Below are positions 51,545 through 61,513 of a stretch of DNA of 64,000 nucleotides, piece by piece. The DNA is from Candidatus Sabulitectum silens (lineage in GTDB: Bacteria > Fermentibacterota > Fermentibacteria > Fermentibacterales > JCC-6). A program made the position numbers and the translations under genes. Below the pieces are notes generated by a model, which was not told the DNA's origin, made no database searches, and saw only the letters and a list, made by a program, of their open reading frames with translations. The stretch covers positions 157,907 through 221,906 of the forward strand of contig MJAN01000004.1 in the NCBI GenBank assembly GCA_001875255.1, written 5' to 3'. Position 1 is the stretch's first letter, and every line of letters begins with the position of its first letter.

Positions 51545-51637
51545 CATTCGGGCCATTCATCGGGCCCAAATGGCCCGTAATACGGACTGCATTAATGGCA
51601 GCAACATTCGGGCCATTCTCCGGGCCAGAGTGGTCCG
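51545..51637 (+). repeat. two hairpins repeated at 60-bp spacing
   Basis: CATTCGGGCCATTC occurs at 51545 and 51605. Each begins a 9-bp stem: CGGGCCATT/AATGGCCCG (51549-51557 with 51569-51577) and CGGGCCATT/AGTGGTCCG (51609-51617 with 51629-51637, two G-U pairs). No ORF explains them; stems are preserved by wobble changes. Confidence 0.65.
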
Positions 51638-51743
51638 ATATCGAACCAAGCCCTGAGTTGGATGCAACATGGGCTAGTAGAGCAAGTGCTGTGCTACTGT
51701 AAGTAGACACTCACCGATTTACGTAATGCAAACCAGGAATAGG

Positions 51744-51801
51744 ACCCAACAAGCGGCTGTTCTCGGAAGCCTGACAGCGCCGGTGAGCCTTGGCGTTGCA
51801 G
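51744..51801 (+). other. attC-like site 2 (weaker)
   Basis: ACCCAAC (51744-51750) matches RYYYAAC perfectly; the right core GTTGCAG (51795-51801) matches only at GTT and the next purine. Arms CAACAAGCGGCT and AGCCTTGGCGTTG pair imperfectly. A GGAGG and ATG follow within 20 bases, as at many cassette starts. Confidence 0.5.
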
Positions 51802-51850
51802 GAGGAAAGATCATGAAAGTAATTGAGAAAGCCCAACCGTCCACGACTCG

Positions 51851-52024
51851 ATGGACACCAAGGACAATGGCAGCGGCCTCGAAATGCTATCCGTCCGCGC
51901 GTTCGCCTCATCATGCAATGGCGAAGTCTTGATTGGTCAATCTGACCTCGGTGGCGCTGCCTTTCATATCTGCATTCCTGTCGAAGAACAAGCATCGAAC
52001 AAGCCCACTGGAGGCGAAGCTTAA
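51851..52024 (+). pseudogene. truncated histidine-kinase-type ATPase fragment
   Basis: The 57-residue reading contains DNGSGLEMLSVRAFASS and ends GGAAFHICIPVEEQ, which resembles the last third of a GHKL ATPase (G1 box and final strand). The H box, N box and most of the domain are missing, and the phase is closed just upstream (TGA). An ATG in another phase with GGAGGAAAG before it lies at 51814, so one slip may separate start and body. The stop falls inside the attC-like site 3. Confidence 0.5.
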
Positions 52025-52051
52025 CAGCGCACCTCAGTGGCGTCGTTAGCG
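51994..52051 (+). other. attC-like site 3 (weaker)
   Basis: ATCGAAC (51994-52000) and GTTAGCG (52045-52051) bracket arms AACAAGCCCACTGGAGGCG and CGCACCTCAGTGGCGTCGTT, which pair over about 16 positions with small bulges. The core heptamers deviate from consensus at two positions. Size (58 bp) and position after a short ORF fit an attC. Confidence 0.55.
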
Positions 52052-52068
52052 GTATGTTTGCAAAGCAG

Positions 52069-52100
52069 AGCCCCGGGTTCAGCTGACGGGCTTTTTCTTT
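52069..52100 (+). terminator. intrinsic terminator at the right edge of the island
   Basis: AGCCC (52069-52073) pairs with GGGCT (52088-52092), followed by a T-run. GACGGGCTTTTTCTTT (52085-52100) is identical to 48897-48912. Confidence 0.7.
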
Positions 52101-52137
52101 TCCCCTCCGGTGCCGATATTACTCCCTGGAGGTTGTC

Positions 52138-53339
52138 ATGAAAGGCTTTCTTCCAGTTCTTGTGTTCTGCTGCTTCGCCTGGTCATCCCCGGTTGAGTTC
52201 CAGTTGATCGGACCGTTAACCGACTCCTTCGGGGATCGTATTGATGTGGGGAGCTATGCGGCACCGCTCTTCACGGACTGGAACGGGGACGGTCTTGATG
52301 ACCTGCTGGTCGGTCAGTTCGACGGGGGGAGGATTAGGTTTTATCCCAATTCGGGCACTCCCGAAGAGCCGGTGTTCAATGATTTTCAGTATCTCCTGGA
52401 CGGAGGTAGGTTGCTCTCGGTTCCCTTCGGTTGATGCACCGGAGCCACTGATCCACAGGCTGTGGACTGGGACGGAGACGGCAGACTGGACATCATAGTG
52501 GGGGACAGGGAGGGAAATGTACACTTCTTCCGAAGACTCTCCTATGGTGACATCTATCTTGAGGAGCAGGATCTCGTAAAGGTACAGGGCAAACCCATTG
52601 ATGTTGGCTACAACTCGGCTCCCTGCGTAACCGACTGGAATGCAGACGGACTGCCCGATATGGTCGTCGGCAACCTTAGCCCCCTTCCTGCCGGGGTGTA
52701 TCTTTTCATCAATTCCGGAAGCCCATTCTCCCCTGACTACCTCAGCACAGACACTGTGTTTTCCAGGGAGGGGTGATCGAACTAGCTGCGGCCTATCCCG
52801 ATATGCATGACATGGACCTTGACGGTCTCCCGGACCTCCTTGTGGGTTCGTCAAACGGTACTGTCGCCTGTTATCTGAACTCCGGTACTCCGGAGCAGCC
52901 CCTGTTCGAGACAATGGAACACCTCAGGGCCGATGGCGATGAGATATACATCTGCTCCTATGTGCGTCCGTCGGTGTGCAACTGGAACGACGACGGCTGT
53001 CCTGATATGCTGCTGGCGGATGACTCCGGCGAGATCCTGCTGTTCCTGGGTGTGCCCCCTTCGGGTATTCCGCAGGAATGCCAGACCGCTGTGCGATTGC
53101 TTGGCAATCCGGTGGATGAGCGGGTTGAACTTGAGATTGCCCTTGTGGAAGATGCTTTCGTTTCAGTGACAATTTACTCCTTCGATGGAAGGGTGGTTCT
53201 TTCTGCTTCCCGGGGAGTGCTTCCCCCGGGTACAACGGAGATACACCTGGATACCCGGGACCTGAGGGAGGGGGCATATCTGCTCAGGATCACCACTGGA
53301 AATTCGGAAACCACCGGAAGAATGGCAGTTATCCGCTGA
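52138..53339 (+). CDS. secreted FG-GAP/VCBS-repeat protein with Por-type sorting domain
   Basis: Signal peptide MKGFLPVLVFCCFAWSS, then at least five FG-GAP-like calcium loops: DWNGDGLDDLLVG, DWDGDGRLDIIVG, DWNADGLPDMVVG, DMDLDGLPDLLVG and NWNDDGCPDMLLA. The last 80 residues (VTIYSFDGRVVLSASRG ... REGAYLLRITTG) look like the C-terminal sorting domain of type IX-secreted proteins. Slips near 52432 and 52770 break it. About 400 residues. GGAGG precedes the ATG. Probably a cell-surface beta-propeller; ligand unknown. Confidence 0.85.
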
Positions 53340-53488
53340 TTCTGCTATGTACCTCCCTGACGAGGGATACCAGCAACATTATCGGTGCGCCGAAGAAAGC
53401 TGAGGTACCACCTCCGGGAATCCAGGAAATGTCCTGCTCTTAAAACACTGTTTGATCAACATGCAATGCTTCAATAAGGACAGCTGCC

Positions 53489-56400
53489 TCAGCAGGGATC
53501 CAGAACACTCCGCACCTTCAGGGCCATTGCCTCGGCGGAGAATGGCTTCTGAATGAAGTTGACGCCGCTTTCTATTATTCCCCGGCTTGCTATCACATTG
53601 TCGTTGTAGCCGGACATGTAGAGGACCTTCAGCCCCGGCAACTCCCCTTCAAGGATGGAGAAGAGTTCAAGGCCGTTCATCCCGGGCATCACCACATCGG
53701 TAAGGAGAAGTTGGATCTTCCCGGCTTTCTTCGCTGCTTTGACCGCATCGGCTCCCGATGAGGCAGTGATCACCCGGTAGCCCTTGCCGGTGAGTATCTC
53801 TTCTGTGAGGTTGCGGACCTGCTCGTCGTCTTCCACCAGAAGGATCATCTCGGTGCCGCCGGGGACGGAACCCGTGGAACTACTGTGTGCAGACAGTATC
53901 GATCCGGCTCCGGCGGCGGGGAGGAAAACACTGAAGACGGTACCCTTCCCCTCTTCGCTGTGAACCCAGATGTAGCCGTTGTGCTGCTTCACGATCCCGT
54001 AGGCTGTGGCAAGACCGAGACCGGTTCCCTCGGTTGCGCTCTTCGTTGTGAAGAAGGGCTCGAAGACCTGTGCGGCTACCTCCCCGGACATTCCCCTGCC
54101 GGTGTCCGCCACCTGAAGACGGCAGTATTCCCCCTCGGCCATATCCTCCGGCTCGGTGGAGGTCCTGCCGCAGACCCTGACAGACCTTGTGGATATGGTG
54201 AGCTTCCCGCCTCCTGTCATGGCGTCCTGGGCGTTCACCGCGAGGTTCATGAGTATCTGCTCTATCTGCCCCCGGTCCCCCATGAAGAACTGGGGTTCTT
54301 CGGATAGCCTGTACTCTATCTCTATATCCTCGGTTATGGTACGGCGGAGGAGTGTGCCGAACTCTTCCAGCAGACGGTTGAGGTCCAGCCTGCCGAATTC
54401 AAGGGTCTGTTTCCTGCTGAAGGCCAGGAGCTGGTGCACCAGGTCCCGGGCTCTCTCACCGGCGCTTACTATCTGGGCCACATGCTCAAGTTCATCATCG
54501 GGAAGCGACCGTGAGGCCATGAGCATTCCGCCGTAGCCCAGGATCGGCGTGAGCAGATTGTTCAGGTCGTGGGCCACGCCGCCTGCAAGCCTTCCCACGG
54601 ACTCCAGCCGCTGGAACTGCTGGAAGCGCAGTTCAAGCCTGCGGTTCTCCCTCTCTATCTTCTTCTTCTCGGTGATGTCCTGCCCAACCACTATCGTGGC
54701 GGGCCTGCCGTTCATCATCACGGAAACCGAGGTGGAGTAGGCCCACCTTTCAGTGCCGTCGGGCCGGGTGAACTTCAGTTCCACCGGCCTGTTGCTGCTG
54801 CCCCGTGGGGTGTTAGCCATCCTTTTCTTTACCAGTGCTTCGTAATCCCCGGAAAAGGCCTCCAGAGGATCGGTGCCAATAACCATAGAGGGATGCGGAT
54901 ACCCCAGCAGCTCTGCCCCGGCGGGATTGCAGTAGATGTAACGGCCCTCCTGCAGCAGCATTATGCCATAAGGGGAGTTCTCCACCAGGGCCCGGAACCT
55001 CTCCTCGCTCTCGTGGAGGGCCTTTTCAGCCTCGGTGCGGTCGGTGATGTCCATCATTGTCACAAGGGCCATTGTTCTGTCATCCACGAAAAGGGGTGTG
55101 GAGGAAACAAGCAGCGTAAGGTTCCCTGGCAGCTGTTCTGCTCCTGGGTGAATCCGGTTTCCACCTGAAGGTGGGTTTTGCCGCTCTCCAGCGTGTCCAG
55201 CACCGTGTTCTTTATCACGCAGTCCTCACAGGCCCCGCCGAAACCGCACCCCCGGGGGTCGTCAAGGGCATGGACGCACCGGAGGGCCTCGCCCCCCCTG
55301 AGCCCGTGCATTTCCTCTTCGGTCCTGCCCGAGAACTGCGAGGCGAATCCGTTCACCTGCTGTACCCTCCGCTCATCATCCACCACCAGCATCAGTATCG
55401 GGGCGTTCCTGTAGATCGCGGTGAGGAGGGCCTGCTGTTCCCGGCGGTGTTCCTCAAGCCTTTTCCTTTCGGTGATGTCGCTTGCTACGCTGAGTATCGC
55501 CCGCTGCCCCATCCATTCGATCTTCTTGGCCATTATGGCCAGGGGAAAGGCCGTGCCGTCCTTCCTGAAGTGGCGGCTCTCGAAGTTTGCCTCGCCTTTC
55601 TCCAGGATTTCTTTAACCCTTTTTTCTATGAGTTCCGCGCTCTCGGGAACGTCAAGGTCGTTCAGGCTCAGCGCCTTGAACTCCTCTTCGCTCTGATATC
55701 CGTGAAGCCTGATGGTTTCCCTGTTTGCGAAGAGGAACTCGCCCCTCATGTTGTGTATGGTGATGGATGCCGGGGCGGAGTCCAGCATCTGGCCCAGAAG
55801 CCTGATCCGCTCTTCACGGTTCTTGGCCCTGGTTACATCAAGGGCGTTCCCCACGAACTGGAGGAGTTTCCCCCGGTGTCAAAACCGGGGTTACCACCGA
55901 GCGGAACCACCTTGTGGAGCCGTCGGAGTGGAGAACACGGAACTCCGCCGCTGGAAGAACGGCTTTCTGGGAATGGGTTTTCTCAAGACCCTGCTGGCAG
56001 ATTGCGAGGTCCTCTTCATGGACGAAGTCGGAGAAAAGCCTGCCCTGGACCTCCTCGGGAGGGTGGCCCAGATGGGTTTCCCAGCTTGGGGAAACGAAGT
56101 CGATAACGCCGCCGGGAAGAATGGTGTAGATGATGCTCTGACTGTTCTCGACAAGGAGACGGTACTTCCTTTCCGCCTCCTCCAGTGCCGCCTCGGCCAT
56201 CTTTCTTTCCGTGGTAACAGTGAAGTAAACGGAAACGGAACCGTCGGGCTGGGGATAGAGCCTTATGTCGTACCAGTTCTTGAAGGGCTCCACGGGGAAC
56301 CAGGTCTCGAACCGGACGGGTTCGCCGGTATTCACCGCCTGGAGGTACTTCTCGCCGAAGATGGAGTCGATCCCGGCGGGGAAAACATTGTCGGCCCTGC

Positions 56401-57197
56401 GTCCCACCACTTCCCCGGCTGGAATGCCCAGTATGCTCTCAGCCGCCCTGTTGAAATAGGTGATCACCAGGCCGCCGTCCAGTGTAAGCATGGCATCTGA
56501 AATGCTGTCCAGTATCCGGGCCTTCTCACCCTCCCTGGCCTTGCTTTCCTCTTCCACGGAGAGCCTGTGAAAGCCCAGGGATATGTCCTCGGTGATTTCC
56601 CGGAACAGGCCGGTTTCCTCGGCGCTTCCGGCGAAGTCACCGGGAACCGAAGCGGAAAGAACGCCGAAAACCTGATTCCCCTGGCAAACAAGCCCGGTGA
56701 AGCCCGCCCTGCCGTCGTATTTCTTTGCAAGGGGGCAGCCGGGGCACTCCTCCGGGAGAGACTTAATGAAAACCGGCTTCCGGGAATCCAGGGCCCTTTC
56801 CATACAGTGGGGAAACTCCCACTTAAAAGGGATTCCTCCAGCTCCCTGAAACCGCAGTCAAAACCACTTGATGCGGTGTATTCCACTGCGCCGTTATCGT
56901 TTAAGAGGGCGATCCATGTGGTTTGATAGCTGAGGTTCTCAGTTAGAATGGAACAGATCCCGTCGGCCAGGGCACGGGGTCCTTCTCGTCGGCGATTAGC
57001 TTGTTCACCGCCCCTATGGTGTGCAGAACCCTCTTGATATGGGCCTGCTCCCGCCTTGCCGATTCAAGCTGAACGATCAGGGGTTCGCCGGACTTCAGCA
57101 GGGCGTCGGCATGCCCCTCACTGATCGCGTCAAGGGCGGATTCAGCGTTCCGAAGCCTCCTCAGAAGCTGTTCCCTGGATAATCCTTTGCCTTCCAT
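53489..57197 (-). CDS. hybrid sensor histidine kinase with GAF and multiple PAS domains
   Basis: About 1,235 residues after repair. An N-terminal helix and GAF-like domain (TTWIALLNDNGAVEYTASSG, CPGCPLAKKYDG) precede roughly five PAS domains, for example ISDAMLTLDGGLVITYFNRA and NSPYGIMLLQEGRYIYCN. The kinase has H box GGVAHDLNNLLTPILGY, N box LAVNAQDAM, G boxes DTGRGM and GTGLGLATAYGIV. A C-terminal receiver has its Asp in LLLTDVVMPGMNG. Slips near 56970, 56830, 55855 and 55130. It starts five bases after kaiB, so it is the output or input kinase of the Kai-like operon. No membrane segment is evident. Confidence 0.88.
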
Positions 57198-57202
57198 TCA
57201 CC

Positions 57203-57471
57203 TCACCATACTGCTTTCAGGGCTTCGATGCTGCTCAGGTTGCCATAGATAAGGGTGCCGGTTCCCGGGTTCCCTATCAGAAGGGCCGGGGTAATGTAAA
57301 TACCGTTCTCCACCGCTTCGGAAGGGTTCTTCAGAACATCGATTATCTCCACGTCGGTGTCCTCCCCGCCGAAGGACTCCAGGAAGTCCTTAAGGTTCTC
57401 CAGGGCCATTCTGGAGTTGGGGCGTCTCCGGCAATGAAGAGCTTCACCGTCTTTTCTCCGGGGGTGTTCAT
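57203..57471 (-). CDS. kaiB: KaiB-family protein
   Basis: About 89 residues. The start MNTPGEKTVKLFIAGDAP joins, after one slip near 57415, to NSRMALENLKDFLES, then IIDVLKNPSEAVENGIYITP and the final IYGNLSSIEALKAVW. These correspond to the KaiB hallmarks (AGxxPNS, VIDVLKNPxxA, TP). KaiB switches fold and binds phosphorylated KaiC in clock systems. The start overlaps the KaiC stop (ATGA), supporting a functional pair. Whether it oscillates here is unknown; no kaiA is seen, as usual outside cyanobacteria. Confidence 0.88.
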
Positions 57472-58903
57472 CGGAGGTCCTCCCCCATTATCTCAATTCC
57501 CCTGTCGGTTATGTTGAAAGTATGAATGGCGCTGGAATGGTGCCGGCCACGGGATTTGAGAATGCCCATATCCCTGACATAGCGTCCGTTCTTCACCTCG
57601 TTACGGAGCACTATCACAGTGTCTATCACCGATGACAGGTCGATCCCTGATATCTCACTGCCATAATCCCTGGCCGAGGCGAGGTTGGTCAGGAGGGAGG
57701 TTATGCCCCGCTGCTTGCAGTGGTCGATCAGCCGCAGAAGGTAGTCGAAGGCCGCGTGGCTCGAGCCCATCCTTCTGCAGGCTGAAATGGCGTCTATCAT
57801 CAGGTGTTCCGGCTGGAAGTCCCCTATAGCACTGAAGGCCTGTATAAGATGTTCCTCCACCCCCTGGGACTCCGGCATGGATGAGATGAACTCGAGCATT
57901 CCCGATCCCATCACAGGCTTCAGATCGATTCCGGGACTATCATGCAGGAGACAAGGGCGTCCCAGGACTCCTCGAAGTCGAGATAGAGCACCCTCTCCCC
58001 TCTGGAGGTTATGTCCTTGACGAATGAGCAGAGAAAGGTTGTCTTTCCCGTGCCTGAACCTCCTGAGAAAGGGTGCAGGAACCCCTCCTGAAGCCGCCGC
58101 CCAGAAGTTCGTCGAGGCCGGCTACCCCGGATGACAGGCTTTCGCCAAGGGCTTTCTGCTGAAGTGATGTCTGGGTAACGGGAATGATCCAGGTTCCCCT
58201 GTCGGTTATTCCGAAGGGATACTCGTTCCTGCCAAATGCAGAACCCCTGTACTTAACCACACGAAGTCTTCTGGTGGTAATCTGTTCCTGAACCCTCTGG
58301 TCGAGGTGGATCACGCAATCGGCCATGTAGTCCATGAAGTCGTAGTGGGAAGAAGCCGGTCCGCCGGGATGGCGCTTCACCGTAAGGATGGAGGTAAGCC
58401 CGGAGTCAAGCAGCCATTCGTGGATGGAACGGAGCTCGGCCCTTTCAGAGGGGCGGTGGTCGAGAAGGGTCAGGAAGGCGTCCGGGGCGTCGATGAGAAC
58501 GATCCCGGCACCCAGGGCCTTCACTCTGTTCTCCAGTATTGCCGTTACCCCCGGAGATCGAAGGTACCGGCGAGAATGGCTTCCGGCTGAATACGGGCGC
58601 TTATGATTGCCAGCATGCCATTCTCCTCGAGGTCCGTCAGGTCCCATCCGAAGCCGCCGGCATATCGCCGCAGGGCGGTGTCCCTCTCCTCGAAGGTGAG
58701 TATCACACCCGGGGTTCCCGCAAGGGCGTTCCTCACAAGGATCTCCATCCCTATAAGGGTCTTGCCGGTTCCCGGACCACCGCTTAGCAGAGTAAGGGAT
58801 CCCTGGGGATTCCACCCCTGAGAACATCGTCGAGGCCCTTGAGCCCCGTTGGTACCTTTTCGATGACGCCGGTGTTATTACTGTTCATGGTATCAGTTCC
58901 CAT
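57468..58903 (-). CDS. kaiC: KaiC-family ATPase/autokinase
   Basis: About 478 residues with two RecA-like domains. CI has LLSGGPGTGKTLIGMEILV and the catalytic Glu pair in LTFEERDTAL; CII has GGSGTGKTTFLCSF and LYLDFEESWD. Slips near 58800, 58555, 58060 and 57940. The residues aligned with cyanobacterial Ser431-Thr432 (ISTITDT) are Ser-Ser in LSSVIDTVIVL, so phosphorylation is possible on two serines. R-loop-like ILKSRGRHHSSAIHTFNITD follows. The start at 58903 has GGAGG five bases upstream. First gene of kaiC-kaiB-kinase, divergent from a photolyase. Confidence 0.92.
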
Positions 58904-58987
58904 GGCATCCTCCAGATCAGGAGCATGGCAAAAGCCCTTCCGACGGATGGGCATTCACCTTTCAGCAGACAAGCCTTACTGAAACAT

Positions 58988-59016
58988 TATATAACCCGGA
59001 GGGGAATCCATGCCAA
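58988..59016 (-). promoter_or_regulatory. kaiC operon promoter
   Basis: On the minus strand TTGGCA (59016-59011), 17-base spacer, TATATA (58993-58988), about 85 bases before the kaiC start. Confidence 0.6.
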
Positions 59017-59064
59017 TGTTTCCCTCCCTTTGACAATCATCCCCCGGGGAAACATCTTGAACCC

Positions 59065-60421
59065 ATGGAACACAGAAAAAGAAGGCTCAACGACGCCGGG
59101 GATACCCGGGGAAGCTGCGTTATCTACTGGATGCAGCAGGCCCAGCGGGCCCGCTGGAACCATGCCCTTGAACACTCCATCGCAGTGGCCAATGAAAAGA
59201 AGGTGCCCCTCTATGTGTTCTTCGGCCTGGACGGCTCGTATCCCGGGGCCAACGCCAGGCACTTCACCTTCATGCTTCAGGGCTGGCTGAAACCGCCCTT
59301 TGCCTCAGGGACAGGGGCATCGGCCTGGTCCTCAGGATCTGTGATCCCCCTCCGGCGCCGTAAAACTCGCCGGCGAACTGGGGGCATCCGCCCTTGTTAC
59401 CGACTGCGGCCACCTGAGGATACAGAGGCAATGGAGGAGAAGTGCTGCTGAATCCCTTGCTATACCGGTTACGGAAGTGGAAACCGACATGGTGGTCCCG
59501 GCATGGACAGCCTCGGACAAGAGGGAAACCGCCGCCTGGACACTGCGGAAAAAGCTGGTTCCCCAGCTCAAGTGGTTCATGGAACCCCTGGAGGAAAAAG
59601 ACCCGCTGAAGGACACGGCGAACCACTCCATTTTTACCCTTGACCCTTCGGACATACAGGGCCTCATGGCACGGCTGAAACCGGATAACTCGGTCAATCG
59701 CTCGGGGGTATTCACCGGAGGGGCGTCACAGGCCGAGGAAAGGTGGCGGCTGTTCCTGGAGGATAAACTGCCGGACTATGAAAAACTGGCCAGGGAGCCG
59801 GGGACAGAGGGAACTTCACTCATGAGCCCGTATCTTCACTTCGGCCAGATATCGCCACTGAAAATGGCCCTGGAGGCCAGGGAAAGGGGCAACTGTGAAG
59901 CCTTCCTGGAGCAGCTTATCGTAAGACGGGAACTGGCGATCAACATGGTTCACTACTCAAAGAACTACGACATGTTCTCTATTGTTCCCGGCTGGGCAAA
60001 GAAGACCCTCGATGACCACATCCGGGACACCAGGGAAAGGGTCTACTCCCTGGAGGAGCTTGAGAGCGGGCAAACCGCCGACGAGTACTGGAATGCCGCC
60101 CAGATGGAAATGGTCAGAACCGGCCACATGCACGGATACATGCGGATGTACTGGGGCAAGAAGGTAATACAGTGGACGGAAAGCCCGAAGACCGCCTTCG
60201 AATATCTCAAGTTGCTGAACGACAGGTACCAGCTCGACGGCAGAGATCCCTGCAGCTACGCCGGGATAGCCTGGTGCTTCGGAATGCACGACAGGCCCTT
60301 CGGGACCTTCCCGGTAACCGGGAACCTCAGAAGGCTGGGCTCAGGCCTGGAAAGGATGAGAAAGGCGAGATCCTCACGCTACAACCGCTACCTGAAAAGG
60401 GTCAGATCAGGCTCCTCCTGA
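59065..60421 (+). CDS. phr: class II CPD DNA photolyase
   Basis: Light-dependent repair of cyclobutane pyrimidine dimers with FAD. N-terminal part: SCVIYWMQQAQRARWNHALE, VPLYVFFGLDGSYPGANARH. The FAD-binding half has LMSPYLHFGQISPLKMALEA, EQLIVRRELAINMVHY, EYWNAAQMEMVRTGHMHGYM, MYWGKKVIQW and LDGRDPCSYAGIAWCFGMHD, all class II signatures. Slips near 59300, 59345 and 59450 disrupt the antenna domain. About 452 residues, normal. Divergent from kaiC by about 160 bases. Its end overlaps the convergent arsenate reductase gene by 20 bases. Confidence 0.92.
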
Positions 60422-60839
60422 TGAAGTCCAGGACCCGCCCTTCTATCTCATCCCTGGTGCGGCGGAAGAACTCAAGCTTTTCCTGTTCTCCGCCCTGGAA
60501 GGCCGCCGGGTCCTCGAGGTCCCAGAACTCCCGGACACCGGCCCAGGGATAGATTGGGCATCTGTCCTCGGCCCTCTGGCACACGGTTATGAGATAGCCT
60601 ATGTACACCTGCTTGTCAAAGAACTCCTCAAGAAGCCCCTTTGACCTGTGATGAAGGGCCTCGAGGTCCAGCCCCTTCTCACTCATCACCGTAATGGTGA
60701 AGGGGTTGATGGGCACAGGCTCCAGCCCTGCGCTGAGAGCCTCGAACCGGTCCTTCCCGTGAAGCCTGAGAAAGGCCTCGGCCATCTGGCTCCGTGCGGA
60801 GTTGCCGGTGCACAGGAAGAGCACCTTCGTTTTCGCCAT
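60402..60839 (-). CDS. arsC: arsenate reductase, thioredoxin-coupled LMW-phosphatase type
   Basis: Cytoplasmic enzyme of 145 residues. The P-loop nucleophile motif is FLCTGNSARSQMAEAFLR. The second and third redox cysteines appear in TVCQRAEDRCPIYPWAG with six residues between them, the arrangement of Bacillus/Staphylococcus ArsC, which passes electrons to thioredoxin. W-D segment FWDLEDPAAFQG also fits ArsC. Intact, stand-alone gene; no ars operon partners are adjacent. Confidence 0.92.
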   Translation of the reverse strand: MAKTKVLFLCTGNSARSQMAEAFLRLHGKDRFEALSAGLEPVPINPFTITVMSEKGLDLEALHHRSKGLLEEFFDKQVYIGYLITVCQRAEDRCPIYPWAGVREFWDLEDPAAFQGGEQEKLEFFRRTRDEIEGRVLDFIRRSLI

Positions 60840-60911
60840 TTTTCCTCCCGGTTGTGATCCAACCGGTAGAATAGGAAGGAATTGTTAAAGTTTAATTAAG
60901 GGTGTTGATCC

Positions 60912-61430
60912 TTATCGCTTCCCTGCCCCGCTGAAAAGCCTCTCAAGGATGTCCGTGTCCGCCGGGACCCTTGCTGAAAGGGTGTCTCCGGCGGAAGGGC
61001 TGTACGCCTGAAGATGGCCGTAAACCCCGGCCTCCCCCCGGATGTTACGCCGGGCAAGCCAGAAAACATGGGACAGCTCCTCGGGATATATCTCCACCGG
61101 GACCGAACCCCACATGTCCCGGTAGACGCACCGGCCATGGCTGTATTCCAGGCTCTCGGTATCGGTTCTCAGGGAGAAGAACACTCCCGGGTCTGAAAGG
61201 GTCTCCCAGGCCTGGGACATGAAACCGTTCCAGCCCTCCATGTACTCCATGTCCCCCTCACGGACCACGCAGCCCATGGAACTGTACAGTATTCCCGTTT
61301 CATCATCCCGGACAACCTCGGCGGATGGCCTTCCGAATGATATGTAGTACAGCTCTCCCCGGGCGAAGGCCTCCATGGCCTCGGTGGCGCCACTGGAGAA
61401 AAGGCACAGGCCAAGAACAAGCAGATTCAT
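60912..61430 (-). CDS. exported protein of unknown function
   Basis: About 172 residues. A signal peptide MNLLVLGLCLFSSGATEA is followed by a soluble body with no recognised motif. Two cysteines (SSMGCVVREGD and SHGRCVYRDMW) could form a disulfide in the periplasm. The start at 61430 is chosen from GGGAGGG upstream and because it begins the signal peptide. Isolated between arsC and pruA on the same strand. Not recognised. Confidence 0.65.
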   Translation of the reverse strand: MNLLVLGLCLFSSGATEAMEAFARGELYYISFGRPSAEVVRDDETGILYSSMGCVVREGDMEYMEGWNGFMSQAWETLSDPGVFFSLRTDTESLEYSHGRCVYRDMWGSVPVEIYPEELSHVFWLARRNIRGEAGVYGHLQAYSPSAGDTLSARVPADTDILERLFSGAGKR

Positions 61431-61513
61431 CTTCCACCCTCCCTTCTCCTGTAACATACATGGAAATACAGGCTGTTATTCCCTTCAAGAGCTATATCGC
61501 CTTTCAGGGATGC

